From the NCBI GenBank assembly GCA_949948735.1, contig CATLGV010000012.1, forward strand, positions 40,117 to 104,116: DNA of 64,000 nucleotides. The letters run 5' to 3'. The notes under the pieces are model-generated. The model was not told the origin of the DNA. It saw nothing but the letters and a program-made list of their open reading frames with translations, and did not search any database. The translations under genes and the position numbers were made by a program. Shown here one piece after another: positions 15,058-23,027 of the stretch (within the stretch, counting starts at the first letter, position 1; the number at the start of each line of letters is the position of its first letter). This stretch comes from an uncultured Lachnospiraceae bacterium (GTDB lineage Bacteria > Bacillota > Clostridia > Lachnospirales > Lachnospiraceae).

Positions 15058-16530
15058 TCACATCCCCCCGTTTCCGGCAAAGCACACCGCTTCTGCCCCG
15101 CAGACTGCCTCCATCACCGCTCCTGCCTTATTCGCGCATTCCTCATATTCGTTCTCCGGCACCGAATCCGCAACAATACCGGCTCCCGCCTGCACATAAA
15201 CCTTTTTCCCTTTCTTTACAGCGGTGCGAATCGCAATGCACATATCCAGATTACCGCCAAAATCAAGATAGCCGATTGCGCCGCCGTAAACGCCGCGCGC
15301 CTGCGGCTCCAGCTCATCGATAATCTCGCAGGCCCTGAACTTGGGAGCACCCGACAGGGTCCCCGCAGGCAGCAGCGCCTCTACCGTATCCATGCAGGTC
15401 TTTCCTGCCGCAAGCCGCCCCGTAACCGTGCTTGCGATGTGCATCACCCTGGAAAACCGGTGGATTGCCATATAATCCTCCACCCTTACGCTACCGTACT
15501 CCGAGATCCTGCCCAGATCATTCCTTGCCAAATCAACCAGCATATTGTGCTCCGCACACTCCTTCTCATCCGCAAGCAGCTCCTTCTCGAGCGCGGCGTC
15601 CTCCGCCTGGTTTCGTCCGCGTTTCCTCGTCCCCGCCACGGGAAAGGTCGTCAGCCTGCCGCCGGTCAGCTTTACCATGGTCTCAGGCGAAGTGCCCGCA
15701 ATCTGCATACCGTCCGTCTGGATGTAATACATGTACGGCGACGGATTGGTTGTGCGCAGCACCCTGTAAGCGTTGAGCAGGCTCCCCTCATATTCCGCCT
15801 CAAACCGTCTCGAGATAACGCCCTGAAAAATATCGCCCTCCCGAATATACTGCTTTGTTTTTTCCACCATCCCGCAGTATTTTTCCTTGCTGAGATTACA
15901 GGTAAATTCCGGCGCGGGCAGGGGCTTTTCATAAGGTATCGGCTCCGCAAGGCGCAGGGCTTTTGCAAATGCGTGCAGCTCCTCCACAGTCCGGTTGTAT
16001 CCGGCCTCCCCGTCCGCCGTTTTGGCGTTGGCGATAATGCAAAGCTTATGATACAGCTGGTCAAATGCAATCAGCTTGTCGAACAGCATCAGCTCGCAGT
16101 CGTTATCGCCGCTCTGCTTGATTTTCAGCTTTGGCTCCGCATACTGTATCATTTCATAGGCAAAATAGCCGACCAGCCCGCCCGTAAAGGTTGGAAGCCC
16201 CTCTATCCGCGGCGAACGGTATTCCTCCAAAATGCTCTGCAGCGCTTCCCCCGGCGTCCCCGGCTGTATCCGCACCGTGCCGTTTTCCCGGACTCTGGTC
16301 ACGCCGTCCTTACAGAAGACGGAAAGCTTCGGCTGACAGCCCAGAAAGGAATACCTGCCAAGGCTGCCACCCTCAACGCTCTCCAGAAGAAAATACTGTT
16401 TATCAAGCGCCGCAAGCTTCCGAAGCATCCGTATCGGCGTCACATCGTCCGCCAGAAGCTCCATACACACCGGCACACAGGCGTATTCCTTCTCATACCG
16501 TTTTGCCTCTTCATACGTTGGTCTGATCAT
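15058..16530 (-). CDS. trpE: Anthranilate synthase component I
   Basis: 490 residues, ATG 16530 behind AAAGGGGG. The feedback site L-L-E-S-V-E-G-G appears near residue 50, and the chorismate-binding C-terminal half has D-L-A-R-N-D-L-G-R, G-A-P-K-F-R-A and G-A-I-G-Y. It converts chorismate and ammonia to anthranilate and is normally inhibited by tryptophan. First gene of the operon, about 385 bases from the promoter, the interval being a T-box leader. Confidence 0.96.
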   Translation of the reverse strand: MIRPTYEEAKRYEKEYACVPVCMELLADDVTPIRMLRKLAALDKQYFLLESVEGGSLGRYSFLGCQPKLSVFCKDGVTRVRENGTVRIQPGTPGEALQSILEEYRSPRIEGLPTFTGGLVGYFAYEMIQYAEPKLKIKQSGDNDCELMLFDKLIAFDQLYHKLCIIANAKTADGEAGYNRTVEELHAFAKALRLAEPIPYEKPLPAPEFTCNLSKEKYCGMVEKTKQYIREGDIFQGVISRRFEAEYEGSLLNAYRVLRTTNPSPYMYYIQTDGMQIAGTSPETMVKLTGGRLTTFPVAGTRKRGRNQAEDAALEKELLADEKECAEHNMLVDLARNDLGRISEYGSVRVEDYMAIHRFSRVMHIASTVTGRLAAGKTCMDTVEALLPAGTLSGAPKFRACEIIDELEPQARGVYGGAIGYLDFGGNLDMCIAIRTAVKKGKKVYVQAGAGIVADSVPENEYEECANKAGAVMEAVCGAEAVCFAGNGGM

Positions 16531-16570
16531 GTTCGTACCCCCTTTTCATTTACGAATGTCTGCCGCATAC

Positions 16571-16614
16571 AAAAAAATAAGAGCCTTTATCCTAAATCAT
16601 TAGGACAAAAGCTC
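16571..16614 (-). terminator. Intrinsic terminator of the trp T-box leader
   Basis: On the minus strand GAGC-TTTTGTCCTAA pairs with TTAGGATAAAG-GCTC (16581-16614) and is followed by UUAUUUUUUU. The T-box sequence just upstream can pair with the 5' side as antiterminator, the standard arrangement. Confidence 0.9.
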
Positions 16615-16866
16615 ATCATTGCCTCTGCGGTGCCACCTAAATTGACATATAATATGTATTATGCAATAAATATTATATACCCACTCTTCACACGTACCAT
16701 CATACGCTTTCCCTTGATAACGGGCGGAAATCCCGTTGGGCATTACTAAAGCCTGCGCTCGTTGCTCCCACCTTCCCAAGTCCATTCCACGCTTCGCCGA
16801 CTACCGCAATCCCACCGTCTGCAGCTCTCTGAAAATCTTTTAAAACATGTACTCCTCTTGGTCATC
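16575..16866 (-). promoter_or_regulatory. T-box riboswitch of the trp operon (tRNA-Trp specifier)
   Basis: Minus-strand features in order: GACCAAGAGGAGTA of stem I (near 16863), AGAGAGCTG, the distal GGTGGGA-type loop, a specifier-like GAA-TGG-AC with the TGG codon at 16782-16784, and the conserved T-box AGGTGGCACCGC at 16627-16638, then the terminator. T-boxes sense the charging of a tRNA: uncharged tRNA-Trp would base-pair with the TGG specifier and the T-box bulge and permit read-through. The specifier choice is supported by the genes controlled; other TGG triplets lie nearby. Confidence 0.92.
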
Positions 16867-16920
16867 AGTTTCATTGTGCGATATTCACTTGTAAAACCAG
16901 TTTGAAATCTATCTGGATTT

Positions 16921-16949
16921 ATAATAATCAATCCGGAACAAAATGTCAA
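16921..16949 (-). promoter_or_regulatory. Consensus promoter of the trp operon
   Basis: Minus strand TTGACA (16944-16949), 17 bases, TATTAT (16921-16926). Start of transcription is expected near 16913, just before the T-box stem I. Confidence 0.85.
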
Positions 16950-16959
16950 CAAAAAAATA

Positions 16960-17009
16960 AAAAACAAAATTGACAAAATAAAAAACAAAATTGATAAAAA
17001 CAAAATTGA
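16960..17009. repeat. Three CAAAATTGA repeats upstream of the trp promoter
   Basis: CAAAATTGA at 16965-16973, 16986-16994 and 17001-17009, in A-rich context, beginning 15 bases upstream of the -35. The first two copies belong to a 21-bp repeat (two helical turns). This could be an UP-like element, a binding site, or simple AT-rich slippage. Confidence 0.5.
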
Positions 17010-17055
17010 ATATTTAAAAAACAAAGACTTATAACATAAATTTACGCAACTGTAC

Positions 17056-17310
17056 TTATGCGATTTCAAGCTTCGCTTTAATTCTACGCAATTCAGTCTC
17101 AAGGACACTTACACGAATGGCAAGCATTTCCTTTTCGTTATCTATTTTTAACGCCTCATGCAAATTCCTTGACAAATCAAGATGTCCCTCCGCTACGCGT
17201 TGTATATTTACACGGATTTCATTTTCAAGTGTCAGTTTTATATCTGTGACATCATTTTCAAGCTTATCAAATTTTGAAAGAATTAAATCAATTTTTTCAC
17301 TGTCTGTCAT
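17056..17310 (-). CDS. Small coiled-coil protein of unknown function
   Basis: 84 residues from ATG 17310 behind AAAGGGG. Almost the whole chain is a heptad-patterned helix (KIDLILSKFDKLENDVTDIKLTLENEI... VLETELRRIKAKLEIA), charged and soluble. Proteins of this kind occur in many Clostridia, often near mobile DNA, with no established role. The start lies 50 bases from the left end of the palindromic element at 17360, which must carry its promoter region. Confidence 0.65.
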   Translation of the reverse strand: MTDSEKIDLILSKFDKLENDVTDIKLTLENEIRVNIQRVAEGHLDLSRNLHEALKIDNEKEMLAIRVSVLETELRRIKAKLEIA

Positions 17311-17340
17311 ATTATCGCCCCTTTGTTGTAATATATCGGT

Positions 17341-17636
17341 TACCCTTAATTGACAAAGGTACCCTCGATTGACAAGAGCATACACGCCTCAAAGCGGGAT
17401 AATTTCGGTATTTTCTTCGTTATCCTCAATCGGCGTACGTCCAGTACGCCTTAATCGTCTGCCTTGAAAATGCCGAAATTTTCTCCGCTTGAGGTCGCAG
17501 AGTCAGGCAGAGATAAATTTTGTGCCCTGCAAGGCACTTGAATGATGCGTACAGGGCGTACGCAGAATGAAAGTAACGATGCAGGGCACAAAATTTATTC
17601 TGACCTGACCGTGTGTGCTCTTGTCAATCGAGGGTA
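17341..17636. mobile_element. Palindromic MITE-like element (277 bp, 17360-17636) with an extra end copy at 17341
   Basis: The terminal inverted repeats are 27 bp and match at 26 positions: TACCCTCGATTGACAAGAGC... at 17360-17386 and its complement at 17610-17636. If the outer TA is counted as a duplicated target, this fits a TA-inserting (IS630/Tc1-mariner-like) miniature element. Inside are two long imperfect hairpins, 17387 to about 17487 (arms beginning CCTCAA and ending TTGAGG) and about 17508 to 17604 (arms around TTTTGTGCCCTGCA), each with a smaller hairpin in its loop (GGCGTAC-N5-GTACGCC; GCGTAC-N5-GTACGC). There is no coding frame. A further end-like copy TACCCTTAATTGAC sits at 17341-17354. 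Confidence 0.75.
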
Positions 17637-17706
17637 TACATCTCTGTATAAACAATATAGCACAACTCAGATATAAAGTCTATTCAAATGTCAGGGTACG
17701 GAACAT

Positions 17707-17735
17707 TTGACTTTATTCGAACCATGTAGTACAAT
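17707..17735 (+). promoter_or_regulatory. Consensus sigma-A promoter
   Basis: TTGACT (17707-17712), 17 bases, TACAAT (17730-17735), about 40 bases before the start of the gene at 17775. Confidence 0.8.
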
Positions 17736-17774
17736 ATAGCAAAAGCTGTAACCGCCTATGAAAGGAGTGATTTT

Positions 17775-18110
17775 ATGCCTATCACAGCAAAGCTTGGCGA
17801 GGCGGATATTACCGACGCCGCGATGTATGCGCTTCTGGACGCCGGTTGTCCGCTTGACACGACCGAGGTCAAAGCCCGGGTCCGCGATTTACTCGAGCCT
17901 GCCGGCGTCAACCGCACGCCGCTTATGAACCGTAACGACCAGGCCATCGACCAGATTATCCGCAATATCGTCTCCCACCGCGACAGCTCGAACAATATCA
18001 TCTGCCGCGGTTATGTGGACTATGACGACGGTTATTGGGAGCTGACAGACGACGGAAGAGCCTGTTTATGGCGGCGGATGAAACGGCGTTTCGAACGGGA
18101 GCTGAATTAA
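17775..18110 (+). CDS. Small winged-helix protein (Mrr N-terminal-like)
   Basis: 111 residues, ATG behind AAAGGAG. The sequence (ALLDAGCPLDTTEVKARVRDLLE, then QIIRNIVSHRDSSNNIICRGYV and YWELTDDGRACL) has the helix pattern and the final 'W-x-L-T-x-x-G' beta-wing seen in the N-terminal winged-helix domain of Mrr-type restriction proteins and related stand-alone wHTH proteins. It probably binds DNA, but no nuclease domain is present. It is monocistronic with its own promoter and ends at a convergent gap with the HAD gene. Function is inference. Confidence 0.6.
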   Translation: MPITAKLGEADITDAAMYALLDAGCPLDTTEVKARVRDLLEPAGVNRTPLMNRNDQAIDQIIRNIVSHRDSSNNIICRGYVDYDDGYWELTDDGRACLWRRMKRRFERELN

Positions 18111-18122
18111 TGCTCCCGTTTA

Positions 18123-18200
18123 AAGCGCCGCGACAGCTCCTCAAACGAATTGACAGTCTCATCTGAAGCGCTGTGCCAGCTCCTCAAACGAATTGACAAT
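18123..18200. repeat. 43-bp-offset duplication of the 3' end of the HAD gene
   Basis: 18123-18157 and 18166-18200 are near copies, sharing exactly CAGCTCCTCAAACGAATTG. The second copy is the coding end of the HAD gene; the first lies beyond its stop. Confidence 0.75.
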
Positions 18201-18776
18201 TTCGCCCGTATAGGCCTCTCCGTCCCGGTTAAACAATACCGGATTCATTCCCAGCGCAGCGGCAGCCTCCAGATTGATGACACTATTGTCAACAAATACG
18301 CATTCCGCCGCCGTCCTGCCAATTTTGTCCAGCGTCAGCGCAAAGATCCTCTTATCCGGCTTCCGGCACTTCACATCCCCGCTGACAATTTTTTCCTTAA
18401 AATATCGGTTCAATCCATAATGCCCGGTGAGATGCGCGCTCCACTCCGAGACGTCATTGGACAGCAGCACAAAATCATACTTCCGGTAAAGGGCTTCCGC
18501 AAACGGAATAAAGCCGTCATCCAACGTCAGATAATTGTCCAGATAATTCTTCATATGGTACTGCGGGTCCTCATAGCCCAAAAGCGAAAGAAAGGTATCC
18601 GAAGAAATCTCTCCGTTCCCGGCCCTGGTAAACAGCTGCTCCTCCCGGAACAGCTTCCTGATTCTGTCATGCTCCGACGCATCAAAATGCGTATAAGTGT
18701 AAGGGACAAACTTCCCCTTGCTCTCCTCTATGATAACGCCGTACATATCCAAAATAATCGTTGAGATGTTCTGCAT
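18159..18776 (-). CDS. HAD-family hydrolase (subfamily IA-like)
   Basis: 205 residues, ATG 18776 behind GGAGGAG. Motif I is I-L-D-M-Y-G-V-I (nucleophile Asp, with the second Asp of DxD replaced by Tyr), motif II is L-L-S-N-D-V-S, then K-P-D-K-R-I-F and motif IV C-V-F-V-D-N-S. The cap is helical and of the IA type. Such enzymes are cytoplasmic phosphatases or dehalogenases; the DxY motif resembles YihX/epoxide-hydrolase-N-type HADs, but the substrate cannot be read. The 3' end is partly duplicated downstream. Confidence 0.8.
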   Translation of the reverse strand: MQNISTIILDMYGVIIEESKGKFVPYTYTHFDASEHDRIRKLFREEQLFTRAGNGEISSDTFLSLLGYEDPQYHMKNYLDNYLTLDDGFIPFAEALYRKYDFVLLSNDVSEWSAHLTGHYGLNRYFKEKIVSGDVKCRKPDKRIFALTLDKIGRTAAECVFVDNSVINLEAAAALGMNPVLFNRDGEAYTGEIVNSFEELAQRFR

Positions 18777-18821
18777 AATACGCTCCTCCCTGCGTCCCCC
18801 TCTCCTATGGGCGCATTCTCC

Positions 18822-20078
18822 TCACATTCCCATCGTCTGCCCTACAATATTTTCCATCATCTCATAAGTCATCTGCCCGCTCAGGTATCCGAAAACATTT
18901 CCCTCCCTGTCAATCATAAAGGTCGTCGGAAACGCATAAATGCCGTATTGGCCAAACAACTCCCCTTCCGTGTCCATCAGGACCGGATACGTGTATCCGT
19001 TTTCCTCGAGGAAGGCGGTAATCTCCTCCTCCGACTTCTCCTGTCCCATCAAGGGCCCCACCACGCCAAGCACAATCAGCGCGTTTTCCCCTTCCTGGCT
19101 GTAGCTTTCATATAATTTCTGAATATCCGGCAGCTCCGCCCGGCATGGCGGGCACCATGTCGCCCAAAAGTTTAAGAAAACCGTCTTTCCCTTGTAATCG
19201 GACAGAGTATGCGTGTTTCCATATTGATCCTTCAGCGAAAAATCCGGCGCAGGTATCGCCGGCCTTTCGTCTGCCGCTTCCGCATCGGGGGCTTCCGTGG
19301 ATGCCCCCGAATCGGCCACGTCCGACGCTTCTGTCGTTCCGGGCGCAGACAGCTGCGCCAGGTACCCCGTCACCGCATCCATCTTTCCGGTCAGCATCAG
19401 GACGCCCATCAAAATCATCAAAAGCCCGCCCGCCTTGACCGTGTACTGCACCATTTTCATATGCTGCTTAAAAAAGCCCAAAAGGCTTGTGGTAAATGCG
19501 CCGACCGCCAGAAACGGCAGCACAAAGCCCAGCGTATAAACGCCAATCAGCCCCATTCCGGCCGCACGCGTTCCTGCGGACGCCGCCATCAGAAGCACAC
19601 TGGCAAGCGCCGGCCCCACGCAGGGCGTCCATGCAAAGCTGAAGGTAAAGCCCATCAGCAGCGCCGCTACAGGCGACATCGCAAGCTTATCCACGTGAAG
19701 AGGCAGACGCCGCTCTCTTGCAAGCAGCGCGGAGGTTCCGAACGCTCCCAGCTGATACAGACCGAACAAAATGACCAGAATACCGCCTATCGCGGTAAAA
19801 ACAGTCTGATTATTCCTGAAAAAAGAACCCACTGCGGAGACCCCAAGCCCCAGCAGCACAAACGCAAAGCTGACGCCAATCACAAAAAACAGCGTATGCA
19901 GCATCACCTTTCCCTGCTGATAATGCACTTTGCCGTCCGCGTCACGCGTACCGGTCCCCCCTGACAGATACCCGATATAAAGCGGCAGCAGCGGCAGCAC
20001 GCAGGGGGAAAAGAAGCTGAGTATTCCCTGTAGAAACACCGTCAATGCCGATACCCCGGCATCCAATGAAAATCCCAT
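18822..20078 (-). CDS. CcdA-TlpA fusion: thiol-disulfide transporter with thioredoxin domain
   Basis: 418 residues, ATG 20078 behind GAGAGGAG. Residues 1 to about 245 are a six-helix CcdA/DsbD-type membrane domain: F-S-P-C-V-L-P-L-L-P near residue 24 and A-W-T-P-C-V-G-P in the second half are the paired cysteine motifs. After a Ser/Asp/Glu-rich linker comes a TlpA/ResA-like thioredoxin domain with W-C-P-P-C near residue 310. The membrane part would pass electrons from cytoplasmic thioredoxin to the extracytoplasmic domain, which reduces exported proteins. Having both partners in one chain is known in Clostridia and Bacteroidetes. A divergent gene starts at 20204. Confidence 0.9.
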   Translation of the reverse strand: MGFSLDAGVSALTVFLQGILSFFSPCVLPLLPLYIGYLSGGTGTRDADGKVHYQQGKVMLHTLFFVIGVSFAFVLLGLGVSAVGSFFRNNQTVFTAIGGILVILFGLYQLGAFGTSALLARERRLPLHVDKLAMSPVAALLMGFTFSFAWTPCVGPALASVLLMAASAGTRAAGMGLIGVYTLGFVLPFLAVGAFTTSLLGFFKQHMKMVQYTVKAGGLLMILMGVLMLTGKMDAVTGYLAQLSAPGTTEASDVADSGASTEAPDAEAADERPAIPAPDFSLKDQYGNTHTLSDYKGKTVFLNFWATWCPPCRAELPDIQKLYESYSQEGENALIVLGVVGPLMGQEKSEEEITAFLEENGYTYPVLMDTEGELFGQYGIYAFPTTFMIDREGNVFGYLSGQMTYEMMENIVGQTMGM

Positions 20079-20203
20079 ATCAATAAACTCCTCTCTAAGC
20101 TATAGTATGCCGCGGCTTGCATTTTTTCACACTTTGGACTAAAATGTTTTCGTATTCACCGACAATTGATAACAGCGCAGGAATGCGCGGAAACGAGGTT
20201 CCT

Positions 20204-20677
20204 ATGATCATCCGGCGGGCAGAAAAAAAAGATATGGACGGCATCAACCGGCTTCTTTTGCAGGTGTGCATGGTACACCACAGGGGACGTCCGGACTTAT
20301 TCAAGGCCGGCGGCAAAAAATATACGGACGAGCAGCTCACAGCAATTATCCAGAATGACAAGACGCCTGTTTTTGTGGCGCTTGACGGACAGGAAGCCGT
20401 ACTCGGCTATGCCTTCTGCATCTTCCAGCAGCATATCGGCGATAATATCCTTACGGATATCAAGACCCTGTACATCGACGACCTGTGCGTCGAGGAAGCG
20501 CTCCGCGGGCAGCATATCGGCCGCCTTCTCTATGAGCATGTGCTGGCATACGCAAGAGAAAACGGCTTCTATAATGTCACCTTAAACGTGTGGAGCCTGA
20601 ATGAAAGCGCGCTGCGTTTTTACGAGGCCTGCGGCCTTAAGCCGCAGAAAATCGGAATGGAAACCATCCTGTCCTGA
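20204..20677 (+). CDS. GNAT-family N-acetyltransferase
   Basis: 157 residues from ATG 20204, the first Met fitting the GNAT fold start (MIIRRAEKKDMDGIN); upstream in-frame codons are noncoding. The acetyl-CoA-binding motif appears as the L-C-V-E-E-A-L-R-G-Q-H-I-G-R-L-L stretch, and the C-terminal N-E-S-A-L-R-F-Y-E-A-C-G is typical. Substrate unknown. It converges on the NYN gene. Confidence 0.85.
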   Translation: MIIRRAEKKDMDGINRLLLQVCMVHHRGRPDLFKAGGKKYTDEQLTAIIQNDKTPVFVALDGQEAVLGYAFCIFQQHIGDNILTDIKTLYIDDLCVEEALRGQHIGRLLYEHVLAYARENGFYNVTLNVWSLNESALRFYEACGLKPQKIGMETILS

Positions 20678-20712
20678 CAGCGGCAAGATCCTCATGCCAT
20701 ATGACACAATTG

Positions 20713-21576
20713 TCATTTATTGCGTCGCGTATGCGACGTTCTTTTTGGTGCTTTCTGGGGCCGGGGAGATTTTGCGGGCTTCTGTTTTTCCGCGTTCTCC
20801 ACGCACCGGTATGCAATAATCGTAACCGTTCCCTTCCCCTGGTATCTCTTTATCTCATATTTCTCCGGAAACGCCTCGATCAGAGCCGGGAGCTTAATAT
20901 ACCCGTATGTTCTGGCGTCAAAATCGGGCTTTACCCGCTTGATATACTGTCCCGCCGAGCTGATATTGACGTATCCGTCGTCCTCCTGGTACTTATCGGA
21001 CGCAAGCTTTAACAGCTTATGTATCTCGTCAATACTCTCTTTGCCTTCCTCCTGCGGCTCCGCCGTATCCACAATTTCCTTTTTGCTCTCCGGCTTGACA
21101 ATCTCCTCCTTGGGCTCCGCCTCCTGTCCCTTTCCGGAGATATTCTCCAAAAAGACAAATTCATCGCAGCTGTTACGGAAGGATTCGGGTGTTTTCCGCT
21201 CTCCTACGCCCATCACATAGACGCCCGATTCGTGCAGGTTGATTGCAAGCGGCGTATAGTCGCTGTCGCTCGCAACAATGACAAATGCGTCATAAATACC
21301 CTTGTGCAGCAGATTCACCGCGTCGATTACCAGCGCCATATCCGTCGCGTTCTTGCCCGCCACATAATCAAACTGCTGCTCGGCCTTAATCGCCAGCCGC
21401 TTCAATTCGTTTTCCCACTTCTTCAGATTATCCTTTTTCCAATTGCCGTAAGCCCTTTTTACGACAACGCGCCCATGCGTGGACACCTCGCGTATCACAT
21501 CCTCAAGCTTGGACACCTGTGTGTTGTCCGCGTCAATTAAAAGCACTATTCTCTGCAAATTTTCCATATTCTCCAT
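20713..21576 (-). CDS. NYN-domain protein with C-terminal OST-HTH/LOTUS domain
   Basis: 287 residues. The N-terminal 150 residues form a NYN (PIN-like) ribonuclease domain with acidic residues in L-L-I-D-A-D-N-T, N-A-T-D-M-A-L-V-I-D-A and V-A-S-D-S-D-Y-T-P-L. An acidic linker follows, then about 80 residues with the LOTUS/OST-HTH pattern (D-G-Y-V-N-I-S-S-A-G-Q-Y-I-K-R-V, D-A-R-T-Y-G-Y-I-K-L). The LabA/DUF88 class is thought to act in RNA metabolism; RNase activity here is inference from the conserved acidic residues. A basic tail (last 20 residues) could bind RNA. Confidence 0.88.
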   Translation of the reverse strand: MENMENLQRIVLLIDADNTQVSKLEDVIREVSTHGRVVVKRAYGNWKKDNLKKWENELKRLAIKAEQQFDYVAGKNATDMALVIDAVNLLHKGIYDAFVIVASDSDYTPLAINLHESGVYVMGVGERKTPESFRNSCDEFVFLENISGKGQEAEPKEEIVKPESKKEIVDTAEPQEEGKESIDEIHKLLKLASDKYQEDDGYVNISSAGQYIKRVKPDFDARTYGYIKLPALIEAFPEKYEIKRYQGKGTVTIIAYRCVENAEKQKPAKSPRPQKAPKRTSHTRRNK

Positions 21577-21891
21577 ATTGATAACCGTGTTCCTTTCGTA
21601 GCCTGTAAGCTTTTCTTTTTTCCTTTTTACTTTCCGCCTGTTATTTGATTATACCAGAATTTTACTGTTTTTACACCCCAAATCTCTTTTTCGTGCAAAT
21701 CGCATGCCCGCCGGGCAAGGCTGCTGACAGAAACCACCAGTTGACGCGCCGCCGCACACGTGGTAGGATAAGTCCGAAAGCTGCCCCGGATATGAGCGGG
21801 CCTTTGACTGACGGGGCTGCACGGCTGCGGATAAGATAAACATAAAAACCTTCATCTGCGGTAAAAACAGGAACTGTGGAGAGACTTTGAA
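21577..21891. other. 315-bp noncoding gap
   Basis: A divergent gap between the NYN gene and the GNAT at 21892. I compared it by eye with common riboswitch signatures and found none, and no open frame with a ribosome binding site. The upstream part (21607-21665) is pyrimidine-rich; GGAGAGAC provides the GNAT ribosome binding site. Confidence 0.5.
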
Positions 21892-22413
21892 ATGCGTATA
21901 GAAAAACAAATGACAGGAAGCCGGCTGCTGATTCGGAATTATGAATCAACCGACCTGGCCTTCTCTACCGATATGTGGTTTGACGAGGAAAACGGAAAAT
22001 ATCTCAGCGATCCGCTGCGGGAATATATCGACGAGGCCTACCAAAAAGCGCTTGAGGGACTGCAGGACAGCGCTGTCGGTTATTATCTTATTCTCCAGAC
22101 TAAGGACGCCTGCGACCGTATCGGCACCTTCTGCATCTTTCCGGATGACAGGCAAAGCACATATGATATCGGATACTGCATACATAAAAAATACTGGCGG
22201 CAGGGCTACGCAGGCGAAGCCGTTGCCCTGGTGGCCGACTGGGTCGCGCAGCAGGGCGGCAGACATATCACCGCGGAGGTCGCCGTTGAAAACGAGGCGT
22301 CCCGCGCGCTGTTGGAGAAATGCGGATTTGAAATCACAGAGGAATCCGCATTCAGAAAATATAATATGGATGTCTGCTATAAAAGCTATATTTACCGGCG
22401 TACGATAACGTAA
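21892..22413 (+). CDS. GNAT-family acetyltransferase, RimJ/RimL-like
   Basis: 173 residues, ATG behind GGAGAGAC. The pattern SRLLIRNYESTDLAF at the N-terminus, I-G-Y-C-I-H-K-K-Y-W-R-Q-G-Y-A-G-E-A for acetyl-CoA binding and V-E-N-E-A-S-R-A-L-L-E-K-C-G-F at the C-terminus are those of the RimJ/L (Acetyltransf_3) group. Members acetylate protein N-termini or small amines; the target is unknown. Followed by a strong bidirectional hairpin. Confidence 0.88.
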   Translation: MRIEKQMTGSRLLIRNYESTDLAFSTDMWFDEENGKYLSDPLREYIDEAYQKALEGLQDSAVGYYLILQTKDACDRIGTFCIFPDDRQSTYDIGYCIHKKYWRQGYAGEAVALVADWVAQQGGRHITAEVAVENEASRALLEKCGFEITEESAFRKYNMDVCYKSYIYRRTIT

Positions 22414-22414
22414 A

Positions 22415-22443
22415 CGGGCAGGGGAGATTTCCTCCCCTGCCCG
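22415..22443. terminator. Bidirectional hairpin between convergent genes
   Basis: CGGGCAGGGGAG (22415-22426) and CTCCCCTGCCCG (22432-22443) pair perfectly over 12 bp around ATTTC. There is no long U tract on either side, but the position between convergent genes supports termination. Confidence 0.75.
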
Positions 22444-22460
22444 CCGCGCTTTTGTCACGC

Positions 22461-23003
22461 TTACAGAAAACGCACCAAATCGTCAACGCCTTTTCTCTTT
22501 GGCGCCTCCGGCTCCTCGTCCGCAAAGCCCACCGCGACAAGCGCGGCAACCTTCTGCCCTGCGTCAAGACCGATAATCTCCGCAACCCTGTTCTCATCAA
22601 AAATACCGAGAATAACGGATCCTACGCCCTTATCGTGTGCCGCGAGGCAAAAGGTCTGTGTCGCAAGCCCTGCGTCAAATACCTCCCAGCGGTCCTCCTT
22701 GCTCGTCGTGTAGGAGCCGTCCCGCTCAAAGCCGCTTCTTCCGTGCACCATAGCGACTACCACCAGCGCCGGCGCGCCTTTGATAATGCCGTTATTATGT
22801 TCGAAGCCCAGCGTCGCCTCTTCTGCAAGCCGCTGCTTCACGCTGTCGTCCTCGACAACCACATATCTTGTAACCTGCGTGTTTTTCCACGACGGACTGA
22901 AGGACGCCGCCGCAACAATCTCCTTCATCGTCTCCTGCGGAACGGGATCCGCCTTAAATTTGCGGATGCTTCTCCTTGTTTCAATACACTTTACTGTTTC
23001 CAT
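22461..23003 (-). CDS. Nitroreductase-family flavoprotein
   Basis: 180 residues from ATG 23003 (a GTG two codons earlier overlaps the ribosome binding site AAAGG). The FMN-binding N-terminus E-T-R-R-S-I-R-K-F, S-F-S-P-S-W-K-N-T-Q and the C-terminal G-V-G-S-V-I-L-G-I-F belong to the NfsA/FRP superfamily. It would be a cytoplasmic NAD(P)H-dependent reductase of quinones, nitro compounds or similar. It lies 25 bases downstream of the SufB-like gene and is probably cotranscribed with the Fe-S genes, a common clostridial arrangement. Confidence 0.88.
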   Translation of the reverse strand: METVKCIETRRSIRKFKADPVPQETMKEIVAAASFSPSWKNTQVTRYVVVEDDSVKQRLAEEATLGFEHNNGIIKGAPALVVVAMVHGRSGFERDGSYTTSKEDRWEVFDAGLATQTFCLAAHDKGVGSVILGIFDENRVAEIIGLDAGQKVAALVAVGFADEEPEAPKRKGVDDLVRFL

Positions 23004-23027
23004 ACGCACCTTTCCTTTCTTTGGCTG

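Noticed and set aside
15037..16749. Long plus-strand open frame (570 codons) antisense to trpE
   Set aside because: It runs through the trp leader and T-box as well as trpE and has no recognisable domain; a GC-bias shadow.
16600..17108. Minus-strand open frames in the region upstream of trpE (leader peptide candidates)
   Set aside because: They coincide with the T-box riboswitch and trp promoter; regulation is explained by the T-box, and no Trp-rich leader peptide with a ribosome binding site is seen.
21577..21891. Possible riboswitch or structured RNA in the NYN-GNAT gap
   Set aside because: GC-rich segments looked suggestive, but none of the conserved cores of cobalamin, TPP, FMN, SAM or SRP RNA could be matched.
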